A program made the translations under genes and the position numbers. The notes beneath the pieces were generated by a model, which had not been told where the DNA came from, ran no database searches, and saw nothing but the letters and a program-made list of their open reading frames with translations. This document shows, piece after piece, positions 43,001 to 51,641 of a stretch of DNA of 64,000 nucleotides (position 1 is its first letter; each line of letters opens with the position of its first letter). The DNA comes from Kordia periserrulae (GTDB lineage: Bacteria; Bacteroidota; Bacteroidia; Flavobacteriales; Flavobacteriaceae), in NCBI RefSeq assembly GCF_003054265.1, contig NZ_QBKT01000004.1:1-64000 (forward strand), written 5' to 3'.

Positions 43001-43770
43001 AAGGTGAGATTTATTTAGGAGGAAAACAATTGGCAAAAGGGTATTTGAACCAGCCAGCGTTGACCGCTGAAAAATTTGTTCCGAATCCATTCAACTTAGC
43101 AGAAACGTTATACAAAACGGGTGATAAAGCACGATGGTTGCCAGACGGAAACATGGTATATCTCAGACGAGAAGACAGTCAAGTAAAAATCAGAGGCTAC
43201 CGAATTGAGTTGGAAGAGATTGAAAAAGTAATGCTATCATTCAAGACAATCAAACAAGCGATTCTTACAATTACAGAGTTTGAAGGCGAAGAGCATATTG
43301 CAGCCTATGTTATTGCAAATGAAGGTTTTGATAAAAAACAACTTCGCGACAGTATGAAAATTGTACTTCCATCCTATAAAATTCCAAGTTTTATCATTGA
43401 ATTGGATAGCATTCCACTTACAATGAATGGTAAAATAGCGTACGGTAAACTTCCATCTGTTCAAGAAAAAGATGTACTAAAAGCAACCTATGTAGCTCCA
43501 GAAACGGAACTTGAAAAAGAATTGGCAGCTATTTGGGAAGATGTTTTAGGCGTTGAAAAAGTAGGACTTATTGACGATTTTATCGAGTTAGGAGGACATA
43601 GTTTAAAACTACTCAGACTGAAAAACCAATATCACAAACAGTTCAATCTATCCTTAAGCTTGGCGGAAATGTATGGTAAAAATACCATCCAAGAAACGGC
43701 GGAGTATATTGAATTCATTCAAAATCAAGATGCTATTGAATCGCTTGATCTTAATGAAATTGAACTGTAA
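34051..43770 (+). CDS. NRPS 5, modules 9-11: TubC dock-C-A-T-C-A-T-C-A-T
   Basis: At 3239 residues this is the largest protein in the window. A TubC-like dock (1-52) leads into C1 (HHIISDG at 206), then A1 with code D-L-T-K-V-G-E-V (asparagine/aspartate-like) and T1 with GGDSIKAI, serine 1061. C2 (YPLVPVEEGMIY with YYDRF, HHALLDG at 1271) looks like a D-donor type, although no E domain precedes it. A2 reads D-L-Y-D-F-S-L-V and has LGGATEGTVW instead of YGPTE, as in cysteine-type A domains. The preceding C is not a cyclisation domain. T2 has the unusual core LGAYSLS (serine 2140). C3 has HHLIIDG at 2330. A3 (core near 2793) reads D-L-T-K-I-G-E-V, again asparagine-like. T3 serine is 3184. The tail ESLDLNEIEL fits the hydrophobic docking-tail pattern. 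Confidence 0.95.
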   Translation: MNKEIFKLLQSLDKLGCRLYLEADKLKLDASKGSLTNELKQQIATYKDELVTFLSEKAQMSEEIPAIAKSESYPVSYGQRRLWILSQFEDALTTYNIPLSFDLYGSYDVNVFTKAINAVVDRHEILRTTFRANENGVPEQIVHSRADLGIELQYEDYRGVEDGNKKANKHIREDWEQPFDLENGPLVRLSLSQITDEHFIFYYNMHHIISDGWSMQVLSNDILAAYRAISDADVLEKEPLRIHYKDFTAWQLRNLETSVYQYHKLYWQEKLGAEIPVLNFHSSKKRPNQKTYNGFNLGLGISKEITSNIKQFTKANGGSTFMVLLTAWNWLCSRYTGEKDIVTGVPVVNRDHPDLDDQIGFYLNNLVLRNEVDAQATFVENFKTVKENTLEAYKHQDYPFDVLVQEMNIMRDQSRTPIFDVLIDYHGVAKESLLKVPAGEIDVIGKTSAKFDIELHFYEVNDTIELRFIFNTDIYEEALIKQLMTHYLVVLQNINSTEKLGTANFLSESETTAIETFSKGALRELEHENIITAFQANLKQNKNAVAVVSDGEMLTYQQLEARSNQIAVGLRENYGVVSGDTVGLHFDTNSWTIAAILGILKAGATYVYVDTELPEERKNFIFSDADLKVLITDTNYIFELSEYDGTLFSIDVEFEDSWSTEAINHINESSSAYIIYTSGSTGTPKGVQIGHTSLMNYVQWATNYYSSEGEIPLNFGLYTTLSFDLTVTSVFLPLLSGNTLTLLKDGEVSSVLKNYVESDIECIKLTPAHISVLGALDIQNSNIKVAVVGGDALGAHHVEILRNINPNMNIYNEYGPTEATVGCMMYLAKTEENGAVSIGKPIDNTEIYIVNEAFAWQPIHTSGEIVIAGKGLAEGYVNQAELNAEKFITHEGKRFYRTGDKGKWLANGELAYEGRFDDQIKIKGFRIEIGEITSHLLQKESIQDVAIVVEENDANEKELIAYIVSEQEETVVQLHEYLKQSLPEYMIPTYFIQLPEIPLTSNGKVDKKALPSSKEVGLSTGVEYVAPSNATEEAIIDIWKEILQKEQIGVNDNYFALGGDSIKAINIIIKVNKKLNTNITVSDLYINTTVKTLSDFILAGNADEEINDFTKGYEYIKEVQERVEAENPELISDAYDVIYPLVPVEEGMIYSSLLHVEEPMYYDRFVYIVDIEDIEMLKEAMQKMVQRHTILRTKYYMESFSEPIKVVYKDIDIPMVFEDYSNKSKEEFIAYMNQIREADMKKRLTFDDEFLYDFRFIKLQDSKYCIIWNFHHALLDGWSTSVFTQELTVLLSKKDNKELPNLPYSYVDYAASVFSKKSSEATEAYWKNLLEDYTRTKLPFNFKGVKISDDHGMRIVERSVGEETLKALEALTTELQVSFKAVILAAHAYLLRTICSQEDIVTGVVSHERPELENSDLIMGCFLNTVPTRVNFKDIHTVEDLILHVNDYLIHSKKHEVHISEIASIIGEKTTMSNPIFDTLLNYTHFHIYEKVDFDSTITSAASDLEYAVLAPEEMTNTLMDVELSRRADGLVLRVKYMPTHFTHDDAVDTLEVFKNILVNLPNKGELTPKNVMTEEAYNELVYDYNDTIVEEDQEVTMHSLFEEQVANTPSNIALRQNGETMTYEALNERANVIAHELLTKGITPATNVGLLCTRSFDMVAGLMGILKAGGSYVPIDPSYPIDRQQYIVENSKVQLVLTNLEEVSSDAFDCEFVRLEGLDYTQKLANPVVDIAGNQLAYTIYTSGSTGRPKGVMIEHYSAVNLIRWVNERFNVNQDDRLLFITSECFDLSVYDMFGMLATGGSIVIATKDEVQDFNKLKTLMRDEKITFWDSVPTTFNYLVDELREEGENSILPDLRLVFMSGDWIPVQLPTKAKAFFPNAEIISLGGATEGTVWSNYYPIEEVGEDWSSIPYGKPMRNNFFYILDDQLRPVPKGTVGELFIGGIGVARGYDNDEKKTNAAFMKDPFNDKMGGRMYKTGDLGRWMRNGNMEFIGRKDNQVKIRGFRVELGEIESILSKHEQLKEAIVHVVKDQKGQNLLCAYIVPTADYDLQTIKSYLKEKLPEYMVPSFFMELEALPLNSNGKIDRKALPEPTMAPEEAKEMVLPSTAIEKSIEEVWKGILHVPQISIHENLFELGAYSLSVASFVARFHKKMNYNISVGQVFHHPTIKELATLVSSLQINEYVDITPAEVQESYPLSAAQKGLWLLSQFQDASLAYNVGMSINLREPNFDANKFENAITALIERHEILRTLFRENEQGEIRQWIIPTEELGFKFGFEDIRSVENQQKAIHDYISTDFVIHYNFEEGPLLRMHMFRTSEDEYVFYFNVHHLIIDGWSLHLAFEEIMDFYYRDGVNIPPLKIQYKDYAVWQTKLIQEGALENHKQYWLQQLEGPLPTLELPVRKERPKLKTFVGETLTTYLSVDISNKVRDYVNKNNGSAFMGYLASLNAMFYHYTGQKDIVIGSIVSGREHTDIENQIGLYGNTIVLRNQVDETQTFNQLFDQVKQTTLDAFSHETYPFDLLVEDLDLKADPSRSLAFDVMFVVQKRRDMLEIEEKDTTIYGDEIVAVGNKTSKYDLYIALNEMSEQVNVRIEYNTNVYEREFIEKFINDYKALLTEVFNNPEEIIEDIDYIADTEKERILNEFNDTETVVADKTVIELFQETATQNKEATALTFEGTNISYATLEAKSNQFAQYLQQKHSITSGDYVAIHLERNEQLLIAILGTLKTGATFIPIEINYPEAQRDFILNDSKAKICVDAMVISDFISQVNTLTSDVVATVIQPTDTAYVIYTSGTTGNPKGVMISHEALSNYVQYAGKTYMKEDMSKFLLFTSISFDLTITTLFTPLCHGGSIHIMPTKEHDLQVIDMVETNDFDIIKLTPAHATALIDTLQSKEGNYTGKPKGFIIGGEALKNEVVNSIFNYFGDSAIVWNEYGPTEATVGCIVKEVAKDSNERFVAIGKPTDNVQAYILDAAQRIVPVGVEGEIYLGGKQLAKGYLNQPALTAEKFVPNPFNLAETLYKTGDKARWLPDGNMVYLRREDSQVKIRGYRIELEEIEKVMLSFKTIKQAILTITEFEGEEHIAAYVIANEGFDKKQLRDSMKIVLPSYKIPSFIIELDSIPLTMNGKIAYGKLPSVQEKDVLKATYVAPETELEKELAAIWEDVLGVEKVGLIDDFIELGGHSLKLLRLKNQYHKQFNLSLSLAEMYGKNTIQETAEYIEFIQNQDAIESLDLNEIEL

Positions 43771-43811
43771 ACAAACAATAGTTACTACCAACCAAAACAA
43801 AAAAGACTCAT

Positions 43812-46800
43812 ATGATTTCATGGTTAAATAGATTGGCTAAACAAGGAATTTTCTTTAAGCTAAAAGATGGTGAGCTAAAAGTCTTGACCAAACAAAAAAA
43901 TATTGATACAGCACTTCTAAAAGAAATTAAAAGTAAGAAGGAGCAAATTACAGCATACTTAGTGCAACAAAAATCTTTAGAAGAGAAAGAAGCGTACTCA
44001 CCAATTCCTAAAGCTCCACAGCAAGAGAGTTATCCTCTTTCTAATGGGCAGAAGCGACTTTATATAGCATCACAATTAGAAGAAAAAAGTACGGCGTATA
44101 ATATTCCTACAGATATCTTTTTAAGTACAGAATACGATGTAGCTATCTTAGAAAAATCAATCATTGAAGTTGTCAAAAGACATGAAAGTCTTCGTACCAT
44201 ATTTAAAAAGAACAATGAAGGAAAAGTAAGTCAGTGGATTGTTCCTTTTGAGCAGCTGACTTTTTCGGTAGATTATAAAGATTTTAGAAATTCAGAAGAG
44301 CCAGCAAAAGCTGTTCAAAAATTCTTGGAAGAATATAAAAAAGAGAGTTTTGACTTGGGTAAAGGTCCTTTATTTAGGTTCTCAATTATTAATTTTTCTG
44401 ATGAAATGAATATTCTTCACTTTAATATACATCATATCATTAGTGATGAATGGTCGGAAGAAATTTTAAAAAGAGACATCTTAGAGTTTTATGAATCCTT
44501 TGTACATAACAGAACACCAAATCTTCCAGAATTAAAAATACAGTACAAAGATTTTACCCTGTGGAAAGAGGCTAACAAGGATACGGCTACGTATCAAAAA
44601 AGTAAAGATTTTTGGCTTCAGTATTTTAAAGGAGAAATACCAAAATTAGAGCTGCCGTTAAAAAATAAAAGACCTATTACAAGAACAAATGATGGCGAAA
44701 AGGTTATCACTTATATTTCACCAAAAATCACCAAAAATTGTAACACCTTTTTGAAAAAAGAAAAGGGAAGTCTTTTTGCGCTTTTATTTTCAGTAATGAA
44801 AATTACATTCAGCAAGTATATACAAGAAAAAGAATTAATCATTGGAACGGCTGTTTCTGGAAGAGAACACAGTGATTTGGAAAATCAGGTTGGTTTTTAT
44901 GTAAATACACTTGCAATTAAAAGCAACATAGAATCTCAAGAAAGCTTTTTGGATTTTTTCAAAAGAACCTCAGAAAACATCAAACAAGTTTTTGCTCATC
45001 AAGATTATCCTTTTGACAGTCAAGTAGAAGATTTAAAACTAAACAGAGACTCTAGTAGAAATTTACTTTTTGATGTTTCTATAGTTTTTCACAATCATAT
45101 CAAAGATTCACAAATACGTCAAGAAGACTTTGAATCTATTGAGTTTATAGGTAAAACCTTAGTAAAGCTTGATATTGAAATCGCATTTACAGAAGTCAAT
45201 GATTATATTCGATTAGATATTTCTTACTATAACAAAATTTATAGTAAAACTACGATTGAGAAATTTATTCACCATTTCAAAAACACACTTCAGTTATTAA
45301 TGGCAAAACCAAAAACATTAATTTCTGAAATAGATTACTTAACGAAAGAAGAAAAAACACAATTACTAAAAACCTTCAATGAAACGGAAGTCAACTACGG
45401 ATTAGAAGAAACAGTTCTTGACATTTTAAAAACACAAGTAGAAGCCACTCCAAATGCTATTGCAGTAAGTTTGGGAGAGGAAAAGCTTTCATACGAGCAA
45501 TTGGACATACTATCCAATCAATTTGCAAACTATCTCATTGCAAAAGGAATTGAAAAAGGAACACACATTCCTATTTCTATGGAACGCTCACTGCATACAA
45601 TAATCGCCATCTTTGGGATTATAAAATCAGGAGGTGTATATATACCGATAGATCCAAATTATCCGCAACAACGAATTGATTTTATCTTAGAAGATATCAA
45701 AGCAACATATGTAGTAACACAATCGCACTTACTAGAAAAATTTGCCTCATATCAAGAAAACCTACAACTAATAGCTATTGATACGATATTTGAAGAAATT
45801 ACGCAGTTGCAAACGGAAACTCCAAAAGTAACGGTTCAATCAGAAGATGCAATCTATATCATATACACATCTGGAACTACAGGAAAACCAAAAGGAGTCG
45901 TTTGTGGACACAAAGGTGTATTGAATTTAGCTCAGAATCAAATTGAAAAAATGGAGCTTACGGCAAACGATAAAACGTTACAGTTTGCGTCTGTATCGTT
46001 TGACGCCTTTGGTTTTGAACTTTATGCTACCTTACTCTCAGGCGGAGAATTGGTTATGGTAAGCGAAAGCACTATCAAATCAAAAGATGCCATTAGTACA
46101 ATAATTGCAGACAAAAACATCACGGTTGCTACGTTGCCTCCATCGTATCAAGTTGTTCTCAACACATCACTAAATTCGCTTCGTGTCATTGTTTCTGCGG
46201 GTGAAGCATTAAACATTCCACAAACTAAAAAATTGCAAGCTGCAGGAGTAAAAGTCATCAACGGATACGGTCCTACAGAAAATAGTGTTTGTACAACAAT
46301 GTCACTAAATCCTGTATATGACGAAACAAAAGCAACCATAGGAAAACCTTTAAACAATGTACAAGTCTACATTTTAAATGAAGCCTTAGAAATAGTGCCT
46401 GTAGGCGTTACGGGTGAGCTTTGTACAAGTGGCGCACAATTGGCAAAAGGATATTTGAATAGAGAAGCTCTAACGGCTGAAAAATTTATAGATCATCCAT
46501 TTAAAAAAGGAGAAAAACTATACAAAACGGGCGATTTAGCTTGTTGGTTGCCCGATGGGAATTTAGAGTTTTTGGGTAGAAAAGACGATCAAGTCAAAAT
46601 TAGAGGTTATCGTGTAGAATTAGAAGAAATAGAGGCTCAGTTTTTACAAATTAATACAGTAGATGAAGTAGCGGTTGTCGTAAAAACTTTTGGAAACAAT
46701 CAAAAACAATTGTTGGCTTTTATCACGTCTCAAACGTTAACTGAAACAACTGCTGTAGAAGAAAAAGTTAAAGAAGTACTGCCAGAATATATGGTGCCGT

Positions 46801-49800
46801 CGCAAATTAGTATTGTTGAAAAAATGCCTTTAACAACCAATGGTAAAATTGACAAAAAAGCACTGTTAAAAACACTTGAAGCGACTACAAATACAAATTC
46901 AATTTCTCGAAACACCAACGTAGAAAATAAAATCTTAGAAATTTGGGGCAAACTACTACATCAAGAACCTTCTACGATTGATAAAAACACTGGATTCTTC
47001 CAATTAGGAGGAAACTCGTTACTGATTATGGAAATGCATCAGGAAATTAAAAAAGCATTCTCCACAGATATTCAAATAGCAAACCTATTTCAAAATGTTA
47101 CTGTAGCCTCACAAGTAGCCTTACTAGAAAAAAACAATGAAGCAGACAATACAGAAATTGATGATTTCAAAGCTACTCGAACTAGAAACGAACAAAATTC
47201 AGATGTAGCAGTCATTGGAATGGCAATAAAAACGCCAGGAGCTGCGAATGTGAGTGAATTTTGGGATAATCTCAAAAATGGAGAAGAACCATTAACCTAT
47301 TTCACAGACGAACAACTCTTAAAATTAGGTATTTCTCAGCAAACCTTAGAGAACGAAAACTATGTAAAAGCCGGATTCTTTATGGATGGGAAAGAAAACT
47401 TTGACGCAGCGTTCTTTGACTATTTGCCAGATGAAGCCAAACTTATGGATCCGCAAACACGCATGTTGCACGAATTGGTTTGGGAAGGATTGGAAGATGC
47501 AGGGTACGACCCGCATGTCTATGAAGGTGCCATAGGTCTGTATGCAGGATTGCGCGCTAATGTTAACTGGGAAATTTACAGCACACTCATCAATGAGAAT
47601 CAAAATGTCAATTCGTTTACGGCAGCACAATTGCAAAGCAAGGAATTTGCTACAACGTTAATTGCTTACAAACTCAATCTTAAAGGAGGCGTGTACGTAT
47701 TAAATACTGCGTGTTCTACTTCGTTGGTAGCAATTCACAGAGCTGTAGATAGCTTGTTATCTGGAGAAAATAACATAGCGCTTGCTGGAGGTGTTTCCAT
47801 CAAAAAGAACTTTGACAGAGGATATTTCTATCAAGAAGGAATGATCAATTCCAAAGATGCACACAACAAAGCATTTGACAACGATTCTAATGGAACAGTA
47901 GAGTCAGAAGGTGCTGGAATTGTAGTATTAAAACGATTAGAAGACGCCAAAAGAGATGGCGATAACATACTAGCAGTTATAAAAGGAAGTGCTATCAACA
48001 ACGACGGAAGTCGAAAAGTAGGATATACGGCCCCAAGTATTGACGGTCAAATTGAAGTGATACAAAAAGCACAACAAGTAGCACAAGTAGCACCAGAAAC
48101 CATTAGTTACATAGAAGCACACGGAACAGCTACACGCTTAGGCGATACAGTAGAATTTGAAGCACTGAGCAAAGTATTTAAAAACTCCAACACCAAACAC
48201 TGTGCTTTGGGAACTGTAAAAAGTAATTTGGGACACATGGATACAGCTGCTGGAGTTGGCGGATTCATAAAAACAGTATTGAGTTTACAGCACAAAAAAT
48301 TAGTTCCATCGTTACATTTCAAAAAACCGAATACCAATCTAAATTATCACGAATCGCCATTTTATGTAAATACGGAATTCAAAGATTGGGAAGCACAAGA
48401 TCAAAATTTGCTCAGAGCAGGTGTAAGTTCATTTGGAATAGGAGGAACCAATGCACATGTTATTGTAGAAGAATTTGTTACAGAAGAAAAAGAAGTCCCA
48501 ACAAAAAAGAAGGAGCTAATTGTACTTTCTGCAAAAACACAAGATGCGCTACAAAGACAAAAAGAAAACTTACTAGAATTTGTCAGCAAAAATGAACAAA
48601 CATCATTAGCCAACATCGCTTATACATTGCAAACAGCACGAAGAGCATTTCCGCAAAGAGCTGCACTAGTGGCAGACTCTATAAGTGACTTAAAAGACAA
48701 ATTACAACAACCAAATCATGCTGCGTATGGTACTGTAAAAGACTCCACAAAAAGCATCGTCTTCATGTTTCCTGGGCAAGGATCGCAATATCTCAACATG
48801 GGAAGAGATTTATATGAAGTAGGCGGCGTTTTTACAAAAGTACTCGATAATTGCTTTACAATTGTGCAAGAGCAACACGGCATACATCTAAAACAACTAC
48901 TATTTACAGAGGCGAATGATGCGAGTATCATCAATCAGACAAAAAATACACAACCATTACTTTTTTGTATAGAATATGCACTAGCAAAGCAATTACAGCA
49001 CTTAGGGATTCACCCTGATCTTATGATTGGACACAGCATCGGTGAATATGTAGCTACTTGTGTCAGCGGAGTATTATCACTCAAAGACGCGTTAAGTTTG
49101 GTAGTAAAACGAGGCGAAATGATTCAGGCATTGCCGAAAGGAACGATGATCAGTATTGATTTAAGTGCAGAAGAAGTAGCTCCTTTCTTAAATCCGGCAA
49201 TTGACATTGCGGCAATCAACACGCAAAACGGATGTGTGCTATCAGGAACTCATGAAAATATTGAACAGTTCAAAGCGCAGTTAGACGATTTTGAAGTAAA
49301 CTACAAAGATTTACATACTTCACACGCATTTCACTCGCAAATGATGTTACCAATACAGGAAACATTCACGGAAGTCATTGCACAAATTGAACGAAACGCA
49401 CCAAAAATTCCATACATATCTAACATCACAGGAAAAGAAATTACAGAAGCAAATGTCAAAGATGATGACTATTGGTTCAATCATATTCGTAAAACTGTTC
49501 GCTTTGCTGATGGACTAAAAACAATGTTTGCAGCTACACAAGACTTGATATGTATTGAAGTAGGACCAGGGAAGACATTGAGTAACTTTGTGCGTCAAAA
49601 TCAGCCAGAAAAAGATGCTACAACTCAAACCGTAAACTTGTTAAGACATCCAAAAGAAGTCAAAAACGATGCGGAATATTTCTTAGAAAACATAGGGAAA
49701 CTTTGGACAAAAGGGGCGAAAATTGACTGGAAACAAGTGCATGGAACAACACTTCCGAAGAAAATATCTTTACCAACCTATCCATTTGCCAAAATAAAAT

Positions 49801-51638
49801 ATCCTATCGGCGAAAACTTGCAAACAATGATTGCAGAACGAATGAAACTGTCCAATTCAGCAAGAGAAATAGACAGTTCAAAATGGTTCTATCAATCAAC
49901 ATGGCAATCGAATACCTTAGTTTCAACGGATAATTACAAAACGGCTGAAACCACACTTGTATTCATGGATATTTACGGATATGCAGACGCAGTGGTAAAA
50001 GGTTTTGAAGACAAAGAACACCTCATTCAAGTATTCAAAGGAACAGAATTTAAACAGCTTAGTGCCAAAGAGTTTATCGTAAATCCATACTACGAAAACG
50101 ATTATCAAAAACTATTGGAAACGTTGGTAGCATTAAAAACGATTCCTTCAAATATCATTTCACTTTGGCAAATAGATGAAGGCGAAAGTAAAATTAGCAA
50201 TCAAGACAGAAACTATGTAGACTATTACACGACTTTATATCTTACAAAAGCCGTTATACGTCACGTTGATACAAAAATTCGTCTTACCATAATTGCTAAC
50301 AACACAAGCCAAATTATTGGTTATGAAACTGTTGAAGCTGAAAAAGCAATGCTCAAAAATGTACTATTGGTAACATCGCAAGAACAGCCAAATATTACAA
50401 CTCAATGTATTGATATTCACTCATCAGAGGCTATGAAAGAAATAAGTGCTTCAATACTCAAAGAAATAAAAGCACAAACAAAAGAAATGTTTGTAGGCTA
50501 CCGATTCAACAAACGTTGGATTCAAACCTATGAAAACATTTCACTGCAAAAACCTGAGAAAAAAGCACTAAACATTCGTGAAAATGGTATCTATCTCATT
50601 ACTGGAGGATTAGGTTCGCTTGGAAGTGTTTATGCGGAATATTTACTAAGCAACTATCAAGTTTCATTGGTGCTAATTGGAAGATCAGCACTCGCTGAAA
50701 ACGCAGAAAAACAACGTCAACTTAAAAAACTAACGGCGCTAGGAAAGGTTACGTATACACAAGCCGATGTGTGCAATGAAGAAGAATTTACAAACCTAAT
50801 TTCAGAATTAGAAGCTACACTGGGTCCAATAAACGGAATCATCAACTCGGTAGGAAATGTTTCCAACGATGCTATAAAACCAGTTCACTTAATTGATGAA
50901 GAAACCAGTCAAAAACATTTTAAACCTAAAATAATAGGAACCAATGTATTAACCAAGGTGTTCAAATCTCATGAATTGGACTTTTGTATACTAACATCGT
51001 CTCTTTCTGCAATTGTGGGAGGAAAGCAAACAGCAGCGTATGCAGCATCCAACACATATTTAGATGAAATATCAAAAGCGCAAGTGTTGAAAAATACAGT
51101 AAGTATCAATTATGATGGACTCAACTTTAATGATGAAACATTTGCGTATGGATTAAATCAACAAGAAGCGATTACTGTTTTAGAATATGCTTTAGCAAAT
51201 ACATCACTATCTCAAATAATAGTGTCAACGGGAGATGTAAAAGAACGTTTAAAAAATAGTCTTGAAAAAACGCAACAAGACACTGCAAATGCGGAAACAA
51301 ACGAAACACAACAACTAGAAATAAACAGAACCAATCTATCATCAATATATACAGCACCGACAACCGAAACCGAAACGGCATTGGTTGAACTATTTACCAG
51401 TTTCTTTGGGGCAAAAGGTATCGGAATTTATGATGATTTCTTTGAACTCGGAGGCGATTCGCTCAAAGCAATGTCATTATCAAACTCCATTCACAAAACA
51501 TTTGATGTAGAATTAGGACTCAAAGATTTTTTCGAAAAACCCAACATTCAAGCATTGGCACAAGAAATAGAATTGCTTCAAGAAGAAAAGAAAAAACAAG
51601 AAGTAGTTAGCAATACCAAATACGAAGACATCATATAA
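43812..51638 (+). CDS. Hybrid NRPS-PKS, modules 12-13: TubC dock-C-A-T-KS-AT-KR-ACP
   Basis: A 2608-residue hybrid. A TubC-like dock (1-50) is followed by a C domain with HHIISDE at 207-213, the second case of glutamate after the motif aspartate. The A domain (YTSGTTGKPKG near 685) reads D-A-F-T-V-G-G-V with C next, loosely like phenylalanine or other aromatic codes. T serine is 1069. The KS (from about 1130) has its cysteine at 1301 (NTACSTS), IEAHGTAT and SNLGH. The AT has GHSIGEY with serine 1742 and HAFH (1838-1841), so malonyl-CoA. The KR has an intact TGGLGSLG (from 2264), SSLSA and AYAASN, so a beta-hydroxy product is expected. ACP serine is 2550 in GGDSLKAM. The peptide-to-polyketide handover happens within one chain here. 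The tail NTKYEDII is followed after three bases by NRPS 7. Confidence 0.95.
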   Translation: MISWLNRLAKQGIFFKLKDGELKVLTKQKNIDTALLKEIKSKKEQITAYLVQQKSLEEKEAYSPIPKAPQQESYPLSNGQKRLYIASQLEEKSTAYNIPTDIFLSTEYDVAILEKSIIEVVKRHESLRTIFKKNNEGKVSQWIVPFEQLTFSVDYKDFRNSEEPAKAVQKFLEEYKKESFDLGKGPLFRFSIINFSDEMNILHFNIHHIISDEWSEEILKRDILEFYESFVHNRTPNLPELKIQYKDFTLWKEANKDTATYQKSKDFWLQYFKGEIPKLELPLKNKRPITRTNDGEKVITYISPKITKNCNTFLKKEKGSLFALLFSVMKITFSKYIQEKELIIGTAVSGREHSDLENQVGFYVNTLAIKSNIESQESFLDFFKRTSENIKQVFAHQDYPFDSQVEDLKLNRDSSRNLLFDVSIVFHNHIKDSQIRQEDFESIEFIGKTLVKLDIEIAFTEVNDYIRLDISYYNKIYSKTTIEKFIHHFKNTLQLLMAKPKTLISEIDYLTKEEKTQLLKTFNETEVNYGLEETVLDILKTQVEATPNAIAVSLGEEKLSYEQLDILSNQFANYLIAKGIEKGTHIPISMERSLHTIIAIFGIIKSGGVYIPIDPNYPQQRIDFILEDIKATYVVTQSHLLEKFASYQENLQLIAIDTIFEEITQLQTETPKVTVQSEDAIYIIYTSGTTGKPKGVVCGHKGVLNLAQNQIEKMELTANDKTLQFASVSFDAFGFELYATLLSGGELVMVSESTIKSKDAISTIIADKNITVATLPPSYQVVLNTSLNSLRVIVSAGEALNIPQTKKLQAAGVKVINGYGPTENSVCTTMSLNPVYDETKATIGKPLNNVQVYILNEALEIVPVGVTGELCTSGAQLAKGYLNREALTAEKFIDHPFKKGEKLYKTGDLACWLPDGNLEFLGRKDDQVKIRGYRVELEEIEAQFLQINTVDEVAVVVKTFGNNQKQLLAFITSQTLTETTAVEEKVKEVLPEYMVPSQISIVEKMPLTTNGKIDKKALLKTLEATTNTNSISRNTNVENKILEIWGKLLHQEPSTIDKNTGFFQLGGNSLLIMEMHQEIKKAFSTDIQIANLFQNVTVASQVALLEKNNEADNTEIDDFKATRTRNEQNSDVAVIGMAIKTPGAANVSEFWDNLKNGEEPLTYFTDEQLLKLGISQQTLENENYVKAGFFMDGKENFDAAFFDYLPDEAKLMDPQTRMLHELVWEGLEDAGYDPHVYEGAIGLYAGLRANVNWEIYSTLINENQNVNSFTAAQLQSKEFATTLIAYKLNLKGGVYVLNTACSTSLVAIHRAVDSLLSGENNIALAGGVSIKKNFDRGYFYQEGMINSKDAHNKAFDNDSNGTVESEGAGIVVLKRLEDAKRDGDNILAVIKGSAINNDGSRKVGYTAPSIDGQIEVIQKAQQVAQVAPETISYIEAHGTATRLGDTVEFEALSKVFKNSNTKHCALGTVKSNLGHMDTAAGVGGFIKTVLSLQHKKLVPSLHFKKPNTNLNYHESPFYVNTEFKDWEAQDQNLLRAGVSSFGIGGTNAHVIVEEFVTEEKEVPTKKKELIVLSAKTQDALQRQKENLLEFVSKNEQTSLANIAYTLQTARRAFPQRAALVADSISDLKDKLQQPNHAAYGTVKDSTKSIVFMFPGQGSQYLNMGRDLYEVGGVFTKVLDNCFTIVQEQHGIHLKQLLFTEANDASIINQTKNTQPLLFCIEYALAKQLQHLGIHPDLMIGHSIGEYVATCVSGVLSLKDALSLVVKRGEMIQALPKGTMISIDLSAEEVAPFLNPAIDIAAINTQNGCVLSGTHENIEQFKAQLDDFEVNYKDLHTSHAFHSQMMLPIQETFTEVIAQIERNAPKIPYISNITGKEITEANVKDDDYWFNHIRKTVRFADGLKTMFAATQDLICIEVGPGKTLSNFVRQNQPEKDATTQTVNLLRHPKEVKNDAEYFLENIGKLWTKGAKIDWKQVHGTTLPKKISLPTYPFAKIKYPIGENLQTMIAERMKLSNSAREIDSSKWFYQSTWQSNTLVSTDNYKTAETTLVFMDIYGYADAVVKGFEDKEHLIQVFKGTEFKQLSAKEFIVNPYYENDYQKLLETLVALKTIPSNIISLWQIDEGESKISNQDRNYVDYYTTLYLTKAVIRHVDTKIRLTIIANNTSQIIGYETVEAEKAMLKNVLLVTSQEQPNITTQCIDIHSSEAMKEISASILKEIKAQTKEMFVGYRFNKRWIQTYENISLQKPEKKALNIRENGIYLITGGLGSLGSVYAEYLLSNYQVSLVLIGRSALAENAEKQRQLKKLTALGKVTYTQADVCNEEEFTNLISELEATLGPINGIINSVGNVSNDAIKPVHLIDEETSQKHFKPKIIGTNVLTKVFKSHELDFCILTSSLSAIVGGKQTAAYAASNTYLDEISKAQVLKNTVSINYDGLNFNDETFAYGLNQQEAITVLEYALANTSLSQIIVSTGDVKERLKNSLEKTQQDTANAETNETQQLEINRTNLSSIYTAPTTETETALVELFTSFFGAKGIGIYDDFFELGGDSLKAMSLSNSIHKTFDVELGLKDFFEKPNIQALAQEIELLQEEKKKQEVVSNTKYEDII

Positions 51639-51641
51639 ATT

